Shown piece after piece: positions 12,090-22,185 of a stretch of DNA of 64,000 nt. The stretch is from Scleroderma bovista (taxonomy: Eukaryota; Basidiomycota; Agaricomycetes; Boletales; Sclerodermataceae). The position numbers and the translations under genes were made by a program. Positions within the stretch are counted from its first letter, which is position 1. Each line of letters starts with the position of its first letter. The notes beneath the pieces are model-generated. The model worked only from the letters and a program-made list of their open reading frames with translations. It was not told the origin of the DNA and did not search any database. The stretch is from positions 1 through 64,000 of the forward strand of contig JAYMGJ010000525.1 in the NCBI GenBank assembly GCA_037178675.1. The letters are read 5' to 3'.

Positions 12090-12929
12090 TAATCTGCACG
12101 GTTTAGATGTTCATACTCCTCGTTGATTTGCCTGATGAAGTCGGCTGGAGTGTGTCCACCCTGTATTCGATATGAGATTTATCTCCGCTAGACGATGGAA
12201 ACCATGCACCTCGCACTCATACCAAGTGCCGTCATGTATGCACACTTGCTTCCCATTTATTATAATCGTGCAACTTTTCCTGTGCTCAAGCATGAACACA
12301 CTGGTTATCGAACATCTGTCTGCAATACTCACTTGATCCCCAATTGCAGGGTCGTGGCGACGCTTTCTTGAAGCAGTTGAGCTCCTTCGAGCCCCTGTCC
12401 GTTATCTCCGGCACACTGGTGTGCTTTGTCATTTTCCCATTCGAACCCTGCAGCCTCGGCACATTTGGCGGCTGTTTCAGGTAACCCCACGCCGTCGCTG
12501 CCCTGGTAGTTTTCGCATTGGAGAAAGGACCACCACTCGGATGTGGGGTGGTATTTAGCGACGCATAACTCGTGCACATTTCCAGCACACTCTTCCACGC
12601 CGTGCATGCACGTCACGCCGTAAGCTTCATCTGATGGGTTTAGCCTCGAAATTTGTCAATAGACACCCCTAACTTGGTCTGCTGCGTACACACCTTGCTA
12701 TGAAAGACAAGGAAATGTTCACCTTGTCACCAACTCTTTGCAATACATGATCCCACACCGACTCGCAAAGCAAGGCGTCTGGACAGCGAGACATGACGCC
12801 CAGCACGACAGGCACCTTGACATCGTTCACAAACACAGTTTGGGAACTGGAACCACGTTGGACTGATCGGAGCAGTGCTACCTGCGCAAAAGCAACAAGA
12901 CACAGAGATATCGAGAGGAGAGATAACAT
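12090..12929 (-). CDS. GILT-like (gamma-interferon-inducible lysosomal thiol reductase family) protein
   Basis: Secretory or vacuolar thiol-reductase-family protein. Signal peptide MLSLLSISLCLVAFAQVALL, then VPVVLGVMSRCPDALLCESV (thioredoxin-like start), a long exon with the family signature CMHGVEECAGNVHELCVAKY, and conserved cysteines in FLQCENYQG, AAKCAEAAGF and KSCTIIINGKQVC, ending EEYEHLNRAD. Three or four introns. The active site is C-P-D-A rather than CxxC, with the next cysteine three residues further on, so classical disulfide-reductase chemistry is doubtful. Family membership is clear; the reaction is inferred. Confidence 0.85.
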
Positions 12930-13120
12930 TGGTGGTGTGGGTATTGTGTGGAACAGAACAAGGGTTGGAGAGATAGCGTCATGATTACGTAAGGCTGTCT
13001 ATTCGACTGCACTATCGAGGTGTTTCTGGCGAAAAAGTAAAAGGGGAGGAAATAAGGCGGATGTCTGCACGTTCATGACAGGCTACGCCCTGGGTGATTA
13101 AAACAGCGAGGAGCAATGCC

Positions 13121-13920
13121 CTACGGTGCTTCTTGTGATTGTGCAGCGTCCCACCATTTCCTAGCTTCAGCGTCGTTCCGGGGGGGAGTAAAATATCGAC
13201 ACCGTGACTGGAATGCTGTGGAATGGATGCATGTAAAAAGCATGTACTGGAGATGCGTAGAACGAAACCTACCGTCAAGCGATCTCTTTCGTATGATCCT
13301 TTCAACCGCTAATTCGTTGTGAATCTGGTTTCTCTGGATTCCAAACCGTCGAAGCCGTTAATGACGGTAATGAAACACGTTTTGAATTTCTCACCTTGAC
13401 CTCTTCGGCAAATAGTTCTGCTTGCATTTTCCTCTGGGCCCTGGCATCGCCCTGCAGCCCGTGAAGAGCCCTTCGCTTCTCGTTCGTGGACTGATCTACG
13501 ACGTTCACGCAATAGTCAACAATTTCCGTTCTCCGCTTCCAGTTCTCTAACGCCATCGTTTGTCAAACAACCTCCAGGGGATCTGGGAGATGAATGCCGT
13601 ACCAATTAGTTCCTTCCAGACGTACTCACAGGCCATGTCCTGCACATTGCCTGTGGAGGTGTTCCCTGCACGATCTCGATCTCGGAATTGCGCGTTGGAG
13701 CGGTTGAGGCGCATTGTAATCGTGTCATCTAGTCTGCGATACTCTCTGAGAAGGTCTTCAGGGGAGACTCTCAATCAGCCGCGCACGAAGCAGACGATAA
13801 ATGAGCGGGACCTTTGAAGAGGCTGAGGTTCTGACACGTCGACGACGACACATAGATCCGCTGTGGGTTGAGTGAGGGTGCTTGGACGGCGAGACTGCCC
13901 AGGAGCGGAGGAGAAGGCAT
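13121..13920 (-). CDS. MIX23: MIX23 / CCDC58-like mitochondrial intermembrane-space protein
   Basis: Small cysteine-containing protein related to yeast MIX23 and animal CCDC58, linked to intermembrane-space protein import. I assembled four exons: MPSPPLLGSLAVQAPSLNPQ ending in CQNLSLFK; SPEDLLREYRRLDDTITMRL; a block with WKRRTEIVDYCVNVVDQSTN and MQAELFAEEVK; then IHNELAVERIIRKRSLDAFQ followed by SRCRYFTPPRNDAEARKWW and the stop at 13121. The order (C-x-x-F-x-x-L, central C-V-x-V-V-D, EEV, F-x-x-R-C-R-x-F-x-P-P) matches the family throughout. Small and split by introns, so easy to miss. Confidence 0.85.
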
Positions 13921-14358
13921 CTTGCGCGTGCCGACGTGCCGCACTGCCAATCAGGTCACGGGGGTGGCCGTGTTGTTTTTTTTTCCAGATAAGGAAACCC
14001 TCCGGATGGCAAATATGCTCTTTGTTCATATCGACGGAATGCAAGCCCAGCTTCCACCGATGCATTCTAGTCCTGGTCTTGCCCACACCCGGCCCGCATC
14101 ATCCTTATTAATGACCTTCGCGCCAATCTTGCCCTGTCTGTAAGTTTGTATATGATCGCAGGCCAACCACCATCACACTCGTTCACATCAATGCACCGAT
14201 GGTCTGGCGTCTTTTTTTTTTTTTCTCTCATTGTGTCCCGGATAAATGAAATACCCCTTATATTATTATGCAAAATAAATAACATACTCCGTCCAGTTCC
14301 CATGTATAATAAGTGTCATGGTCCCATCGAGGGAGGTCGATTTGTCCTAATCTGCTTG
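13921..14358. other. Intergenic with poly-T tracts
   Basis: Contains two homopolymer T runs (near 13976-13984 and 14212-14224). It separates the MIX23 start from the stop of the zinc-finger gene, both on the minus strand. No coding signal seen. Confidence 0.5.
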
Positions 14359-16416
14359 TCATTGTTCCCCGTATTCCAGATTCCGGGGTTTCCCAGACTC
14401 CTGGTCTGGTATTTCTTGTACAGGCTGCCCAATCTTGTGCTTCTTTTTCGACTGCCTCGGAACGTACCCATGCTCCTCAACCATGTGACGGTGTCTGCGC
14501 GCTGGATCCTTGAATGACATCCCACACTGGTAGCGACAGGCATGAGGTGTGGAGCCAGTACTAATGGAGGGTCGTTCTGCACAGTAAATATGCAATAAGA
14601 AAATTTAATACGCACTGTCCATGCATATGGGTATCAAGGGATGTCTTCTGTGGGAAGCCCTTCTTACACACTTCACAAACGAACGGCCTGCGGAACAATG
14701 AGTCACCCTTTGCCGTTGACGTCAGGTTTCCACTTACTTAAACCGTAAATGCGTGGTTTCGACGTGGCGCTTGACAAGCTGCTTTTTGGACGTGTAGTTA
14801 CATTCAGTCGTTCTCCCAGATTCAGTCGTCGTCCATGTACATTGCCACCTCCGCGTGGCTCCATCCTCGGACAGCGTTGGTTTCGCATATCTTTCCCATG
14901 CTTCTCCGTCACCTTTTGCAGGCGGTCGGTGAATAACAGGTCCAGCGGTCAAAGAGCGTTCACTTGTTTCGCTGACTTGAGGGCTGTCATCACGCGGCAT
15001 CTTGTGTTCGTCCTCGGAGGATACGGAATTAGGCGACACATGGCGAGCTATCACAGTGCTCGATGGTTGGCCTCGTGGAAATTGCGAAGCGCCGTCAGTC
15101 TGTTGCAGTCTCGGTGAAGAGACTTGACTGGCATCTCTGTCCGCGAGAACCACATGTCTTGTCATTCAAATGTCAGCCAACGGACGCGAAACTAGGCGAT
15201 GAGGTACCTTAGCGGCTCAACAAGTGTCCTGAAAGTGGGCGTTGGGCTGACAAGAAACGCTGATTAGATGTGCCAACACAAAGAAATGCGTGCGTTTATC
15301 CTACCGTTCATCGGGGGACGAACTTCTGCGCTTTCTGGGGAGCATATTCGTCACCAAACGGTCAGCATGGATGGCCGTTGGTGAACTACAAGTCATTTTA
15401 GCATCTTTATGAACAGCATCATCGAAGCACGCACGGGATAATGGGTGAGTTGTGAAGACTTGACACAGAGCTGACTGACGCTGAACGCGTGGGCTCTTTG
15501 TTGTCGTAGTTGACGTAAATGACGGGTGGATGCTTCATCTGCGATGCAGCCTGAAAACTAGGCCACATGTAGGTCGCAGTAGGGCAATTAAAGACCGATA
15601 GGGAAGGATATGAAGGTCGTGGTTGGCGACCTTCATTTCGGGACCGCTCTTCTGGTGTGAAAGATGGACTGGTGCAGATACTGGTGACCATGTTAGTCTG
15701 TGCTCCATACATTTAGAGAGAGGGGAAAAACACATATACCTGGTACTCGGTCTTTCTCGTAGTGGGGAGTGTTCCGTGATGTTCCAGCACCGTGGTGGTG
15801 GTAATCGACGGTCTTGATCGAAATTGAACCCCTCGCGCGAAAGCGGTGGCAGAACATGTTGACTCCTCCTGTACGCAGTGAATGCGTTCCACGCGCATTC
15901 CGATCAGACGATCGCTGCAAGGAGGGAAATTTGACGCACGAAGGTAGCGCCTTGAAGATGCATTCCGGGGGCTCCGGCCTCGCTTTCGACTGAGGGGATC
16001 TTGGTCCGCTAGGAGTACCTATTTGACCCAGGTGGCAATCGATGTCATCGAGCGTGCGGCTCTCCGTGGCCTCCCTGTGGCCCGTCCTGTTATTGAAGTC
16101 ACTTTGGCCGTGTGACGAAGGATCAGACGCCCTGTAAAATCACCAAGTTGATGCCACCGACGTGGCGGGGGAGACATGTGGCGTCAGCATATGTCAGCGG
16201 AGCGATAAGCGGATGTAGGAAAGGCAAGACATCGGACAGCATGACCATCCCGGTACTGTCCATCGTGATGGGCGATGGGCGCGTCACATATGGGAGACCA
16301 GGTATAGGTGACATTCTCCCGACTCTGGATAAAGAGAGGACTTACCACAGATGTTTCTTCGCTTTGTCAAAATGTTCCTCGGGACCCAATGGTGGCAAGG
16401 ACGGACTCGAAGACAT
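14359..16416 (-). CDS. C2H2 zinc-finger protein, probable transcription factor
   Basis: The C-terminal half holds three adjacent C2H2-type units: an unusual first finger starting WQCTW with its second cysteine in TTECNY and histidines in KRHVETTH; a canonical FVCEVCKKGFPQKTSLDTHMH; and ACRYQCGMSFKDPARRHRHM with VEEH, followed by a basic stretch and the stop at 14359. Upstream exons are rich in S, P, D and E (for example QSKARPEPPECIF and KEPTRSASVSSVSSLHNSP). A likely first exon starts at ATG 16416 (MSSSPSLPPLGPEEHFDKAK) with a good GTAAGT donor. Exon joins between 15300 and 16350 are unresolved; two frames stay open there. DNA target unknown. Confidence 0.65.
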
Positions 16417-16846
16417 AACGTCCTGGATGCTAGTGGACAGAATAATAATGGGAGACAACTTTTCGGGCTACTGTCAGATTTGGGAGGGGGTTTTAAGGCA
16501 AAGAGCTAGTTGTCCCCGGAGGAAATTGTGCTCATAGATATAACTAACACGCGATCAAGGGCTAATTCCAGTGTTCCCAGTTTCGACAGACATCTCTTGT
16601 CGGAGATCTGAAAAGGGACTTCTTGCCATCGGGCTTCTGGGCTGAATGCTCGCGGGAGATAGAACAAAACATAGCCCTTGACCTGAAAGGTGATCAAATC
16701 CAATTGTGGGAAAAGTGGTGGGGGTCCGGGTCAGCGCGGGTGTCGAACAAATATCAATAATGTGGGTCCGACGATATCGATTAAACGGCAAGCGAAATGT
16801 CTTACGTATCCATCATCCTTCCACTAACCACAAGGCTCCTGTCAGA

Positions 16847-17776
16847 TCAACGTGAGGACAGTTGAAGCAAGGGTTTTCTAATTAGCGCACTTTGCACTCG
16901 TGTGACTTTGTCAACTCCGTCAACGGAACCGTTGCTTACGGTCTTTTTTGCTACGGTGAATGATCCCGAGTAGTATGTCACCATTTCCTGAAAGCACGAC
17001 GCACGACGTGCCTCGGATTTATCCGGTTTCCTAGAATGGCTGGTATCGAGACTAGAAAGCACCTTTCACAGCAGAAATACAAACAAAGGGGGATTTTATA
17101 TCTAGAATCAGGTGTTGGTGATGCACCTGTAGGACAATAAGTTAAAGGCTCTGCGTTCCGGGGTTGGAACAACCACAGGCTGTCTACTGTATTCGGAAGT
17201 ATCTGTAAGCTGCGCGATAAAGTAACCCACCCAACTTACCTAAAAAGTGGGAACGATCGTTTATGTCGGTATTCACTGAGGGGCTGTATTGGATTGCAGC
17301 TCGAGGAAAACATCCTCACTATGACCCGTACTGTCGGATGCTGCAATATCCAGCTCCTGTGTCGAGTTTATATCCGTCACCTCAGGAGTCTTCGAGAGGC
17401 GGTGAGGAATCAAATGCGATGACTCCACTTTCGTGGATCGGACAGAACGTCGTAAGGGCTTTATGGGTCGCTCCACATCCATTTTCTCTCCGCCACTAAT
17501 ATCCTCCATTATTTCATCCTGATCCGTAGACTGCCTATCAACAGATGGCGCGTCTACGTTCACATCATCGGCTTCTACCTTGTGTCTGCGTTTAGACGGC
17601 GAGGGTAGTGGTATATATCCACCGGAACCGGGGGTTGTTGATGGGAACACCTGGCGCAGTACCTCATTGGCAGAAAGTGTGCTACATACGACTGGGCTGG
17701 CAGGCGTGCTCTCTTTCACGGGGCTTGAATATTGCTGTGTAGTTGACGAAGAAGGTGGACTGCGATAGCCCTCCAT
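16847..17776 (-). CDS. Hypothetical low-complexity protein
   Basis: Not recognised. A 168-codon first exon from ATG 17776 (MEGYRSPPSSSTTQQYSSPV) is rich in S, T and P with a basic cluster (PSPSKRRHKVE) that could be a nuclear signal, then an acidic block (DQDEIMEDISGGEKMD) and RRSVRSTKVESS. Likely downstream exons read IAQLTDTSEYSRQPVVVPTP and SLDTSHSRKPDKSEARRASC and stop near 16847, joined by an intron with good GTGCAT..AG sites around 17047-17109. The splice after the first exon is not settled. Composition suggests a disordered nuclear protein; function unknown. Confidence 0.45.
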
Positions 17777-18727
17777 GACCACTATGAAACATGGTGAAGC
17801 ACGCGTCAAACGCGTTCAGCGACATCGTGTCATTCATACAAGGGGAACTGACTCTTTCGGGCGCGCATAGATGCATTTCGGATGCTGGCCGTGTAGTCCG
17901 ATGGCAAACTACAATCACGAATGTAAGGACCAAAAGTTGGGTTGTTGAAGTTCCCGCAACTCACTCGTCCCTTCTCTGAAACCCAGAGGCACATCTCGCT
18001 GTGTGTGCTTCATCCGTCAGTGTGCGTTTTGTCTGCGAGGACATCTTGTCGTGGGCTGAGGAGGCGCGCGAGTCCAATGGACACGTGATCGAGACCTCCT
18101 CGTCTGAGCAGACTGCCAAATATCACTCGTCATGATCGTCGCCTTGATACGTGGGCGCTAATCATATGGAGAGTACAAAAACCCTCCCATACATGTCTAA
18201 GTACAATATGCAGGCCAATTGGTTGGAGAAGACAATCGAGAAGCGAACTCTATTCCTCCAAAATGATGGTGCACTCTTCGCGAAACGGTGTGGATGCATG
18301 TGGACAAACGAAGCCATAGTTATGCATAGTGACCGAGGCTGGAGCGGCCTGGGACAACGTCAAAGGTCCTTGGTGACGAATGGATGCTTTGGACATACCA
18401 GAAGGAGGTAATAGGTGATGATTTGTAGGGATGTGTATGTCCAAAGGGAAGAATGCAACAACTCCGCGGAGGAACACGAAGGCACCCACGACGGAGCAGA
18501 GGGTTCGCGACGTCCTGGGTGGTCAGATGGACTTACAGACGATGTGCGAGCATGTAGACGACGTCGTAGTAGTACAAAGTTGTAGGTCCAGCTGTGACTT
18601 CCCAACCAGGAAACCATGTGAGCAACTGCACAGCTCCCAGTCCGTCAGTGTCTCCTCGTCGCCTACGCCGCTCACGACGGCACATCGCCTGCTGGCGAAC
18701 GACGTCGCCCTGTCGCCAGAACGTAGA
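17777..18727. other. Divergent intergenic region
   Basis: About 950 bp between the start of the minus-strand hypothetical gene and the plus-strand kelch gene. Short open frames exist on both strands, but none has a recognisable domain or convincing splice sites. Probably promoter and 5' UTR sequence for both genes. Confidence 0.4.
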
Positions 18728-21700
18728 ATGGCTCGACGGTCCAGACTCTCTTGGGTTATCGCAGTTCATCGCCTTTTCTCTTGTCTCTCCCAATCTCATG
18801 CCCAGTCAATCTCAACGTCCACGCCTGTTCCCCCACTGCAGTGGCTCAATATCACTGGCCTTCTCCAGGGTTCTCCCGCACCTCCTCTCAAATATGCTTC
18901 AATCGGTTATGACGACACAACACGCAACCTCATCATTTTCGGCGGCCAGGCTTCAAGTGGTATTCCAACTGCTCAGACCTTTCTGTATGACATTGTTCTA
19001 CCTCCGTCCCCTCCTCTAACCCTGCACCCAACAGTCTCAATCTCGGTACAAATCAATGGTCAACTCCAACCAGTCAATCAGATTTACCCAAAACATCACC
19101 CCCCGCAAGGTACATGGCCATCAGCGGCGATGACTTCTCATCCAGCTAGTGCGTTCTTTTCTGTCGATCACTATGTCTTTCATCTCATTCTTGTCGCAGC
19201 CGTCATGCCCATCTTGTCATCGGTGGAAAAAATGGCTTGGGTCAAGCCTTGTCAGACGCCTGGGTGAGTCATCCTCGGCCGATTTGTGGCGTTTCCTCAT
19301 TTCTCCCTAGGAATTTGACTACATAAATCAGTTCTGGTCAGAGGTCATTGTTTCCCCTGGTAGCCCTTCACCGAGATGGAGTGCATCGGGCGGCCGGGAC
19401 TATCGCACCCCTGCAGACGCAGCTTCCACCAACACAACTTTCTACATGACTGGCGGAACAGATGGTACCACCATGTTTCCCCTCACGGACGTTTGGGAGT
19501 TCAGGGTAACCGGAACACTCTCCTCGAATCTTGCGACCAACAATACCTTCGGTAGTTGGTCAGCTGAGACAATCGGCACTACTCTGGGTTACAGTGTAAA
19601 TCAAGCATCCACGGTCCTCGGCTCTTCTATCGTTTCTGTCAGCGGCTGCAACGCTACTACCGGATCTGATGAAAATTGTGCCCAGAGTAACACCTATGTC
19701 GTTACTACAGGTTCTTCACCGAATGAAATAGCTCTGCAAGCTTGTCCTGCTCCTCGCTATGGCGCGGCAATGGTTCCGAATCCGCTCTCCACATCTTCCA
19801 ACTTCAAAACACAAGTTTTCCTACTATTGGGTACCTTTAACTCATCCGCCTGGGACGATCAAGGGGGCCTTCAGAAAGGTGAAGTGGCAATCCTTGACAC
19901 TCAAACAGGAAGTTGGAGTAGAGTCCTCCCTGCGGGGGACCCAGGCACTTCTGGTGACCCAGTTTATCCCACTCCTCGTCAAGGGGCAGCTGCACTGTCG
20001 TATGGTCAGGCACTTGTCGGTAGCAATCGCCAACTTGCTGCGGATACTATCGTCTTTGGCGGTGAGGACGAGAATGGCAACTATTTGAACGAGGTCTGGA
20101 TCCTTCGGGCTTACAACGGCTCTCTCTCTTCTTCAAATGCGTCTTGGGGCGCACCAACTGGCAGTCTCCAGACGGGTATCAATGCCAACGGAGCCGGAGT
20201 AACTGTCCAATATTTGACACACTGTGCAGTTAGCTTGGAAACATCCACACCTGCCGCACCAACAGCCACTTCCCCTACATACAGCCAATCTTCTTATCGG
20301 TACGATGTTTCTTTCGTTCACAAACTCTTTGCACCACTATCGGTTGCTCTCGTTCTTCCCGCGATCCTTCTTATTCGTCTAGCGCTTCCTTCTATACACT
20401 CACAGCCGCCAATTAAGCGCAATGCACGCTTTCTCTACTCATCGGTCCTCTTCGCCCTGGTGGCATATGGACTCGGTGTCGGTAGCCTTGTAACCTCTTT
20501 CACGACCATCAGGGCGAGCTCGTCGGTTGCAAAGCGTACTACATCTACTTCACTGCTTCGCACAACCCATGGTGTTGCGGGTCTTGTACTGTCCATTGGG
20601 CTTTATGTTGTGTTCCCTCTGCTATGCCTTCTGGTATATTGGACACCATGCACTCGCCCTCGAAAAGAAGTTGTGGTCAGCTCTGAAGCTGCGCCATCCC
20701 GATCTCGAACAAATTCCGTGGATACGGCAGAAAAATTGGCTTCAGTACAACAAACGCCACATTCTGCATCCTCTCCTGCGTCGCCGCGAACGAGGCTACA
20801 TTCTTGGGGTGGGTCAAGTTTCTGGCTGGGGGGCCGCAGTACCCCAGGCAGAGCTTCCAGTGATAGTGAATCAGTGTGCTCCGCTGGACCTCAACGAGCC
20901 TTTGAGGTATTGAATCGCCCCGCACGCACTCGACGGGTTAGTACCAATGGCATCTATCCGAATATAGATGCCTACCAACGCGTACCCGTCACCCCTCGTG
21001 GTTTTAGCGACCAAGACTGGTCGGAGCGGCGACGGAGTCGCAGTATAGGGGTAAGCACTATTCAGTACACGTCCTTAGAACGTTGACACTGACATCTCGT
21101 TTCGTTCATGTGTCTTTCGAATCATTGTTATATTATAGAATCACCTGGAATGTAACGCCCATGGCACAAGAATGCATGCAACTGCGAGTGGCTCGACACC
21201 CAACACCACGGACATGCGTAGTACTGGTGCGCTTGTGCCTACACCCCGGCATGCTGCTGAACTCCCGTCACCACTGGAGTTGTGTGTACGGTCATTCTTT
21301 TATACCATCGTTTTCGGACTCTGCATCTTGTCATTGGTCGCCCTCTGGCACCGCGCGCCCATACCACTGTTCGTTGTGTTCCTGCTGTGGACCGTACTTT
21401 TCTATGTTGCACTTTTCTTCCTCGCCTGGCATGGCCATCCCGCCAAGTCACTTCTTACCACCCTTATTGTTCGTGTTCGTGCAGAATCCCCTCATACCGT
21501 AATCCCTCCAGGCACACCTGGTTCGCGTCCTCTCTCAATGGCGGGAACAGAACAATACCTTTTCTCCACTGATACCCGAGGTCCATATCTCCATCATCCT
21601 CCATATCGTGCTGCGGTCCATGATGACCTATCGATGACGCCGATGGGCCCCCGTTCAGTGGAAACGGATGATGATGATGATGACATTGACGAAGATACTC

Positions 21701-21792
21701 GGCAACGCCAAATCGAGGAAGAGATGGGAAGGCGAGAAGTTTCCATCGTTACTGTTCCCAGGCGTAGACTTTGGATTACGAACCCTTCATGA
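18728..21792 (+). CDS. Kelch-repeat multi-span membrane protein
   Basis: Predicted secretory-pathway or cell-surface protein. Signal peptide from ATG 18728 (MARRSRLSWVIAVHRLFSCL). The lumenal beta-propeller is built from kelch-type repeats: NLIIFGGQASSGIPTAQTFL, HAHLVIGGKNGLGQALSDAW, TTFYMTGGTDGTTMFPLTDV, TIVFGGEDENGNYLNEVWIL. Then come four hydrophobic helices (about 20320-20650), a long S/R-rich cytosolic loop, and two more helices after an intron (FFYTIVFGLCILSLVALWHR and PLFVVFLLWTVLFYVALFFL), ending in an acidic DDDDDDIDED tail. The last intron (SIG|NHLEC, about 21051-21138) is clear. The helix block contains one THG motif recalling cytochrome b561 but lacks other haem histidines that I can see. 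Function unknown; kelch domains usually bind proteins or glycans. Confidence 0.78.
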
Positions 21793-22185
21793 ACCTTGTC
21801 TGTTTATCGGTGGCTTTTTATTATTTTTCCTGCTGTCGTGTCGCGCTTTCGCTTTACACCACCATAGCTGTAGTCATTTTTAACGATGAGTCTGTCCTTT
21901 ACTTTCACTTATCCATTCATCTGTTTTGAGCCCTCCGATTTGTTCATCGTACTATAACTCCTGCGATTCTGCAGTACCCTAATCACTCACACGGATCCGT
22001 ACTGCAATGCTTCACAGTATATTCCCAGTAGATCTATCGGACGATCATTTCAGCTCCTAGTTACCAATGTATTTCTGCATGCCATGTCATTAAAGGAGTG
22101 AATTTTGCTAGATAAAAGACTGCTATCGAGAGTGCAGCACAAGCTAGATATGATATAATGAACTCTGAGTGATAATCAAAATCAA
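21793..22185. other. Convergent 3' intergenic region
   Basis: About 390 bp between the stops of the kelch gene and the minus-strand acidic-repeat gene. AT-rich, with no coding signal seen; expected to hold both 3' UTRs. Confidence 0.5.

Noticed and set aside
14211..14224. Poly-T tract considered as an RNA polymerase III terminator of a tRNA or small RNA
   Set aside because: No A-box or B-box or cloverleaf could be found just upstream on either strand.
18151..18411. 86-codon plus-strand frame upstream of the kelch gene
   Set aside because: No domain, no splice context, and composition is not distinct from random; treated as intergenic.
21667..21684. GAT repeat in the kelch gene considered as a separate microsatellite finding
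   Set aside because: Short and in frame, it simply encodes the acidic tail; nothing unusual beyond that.
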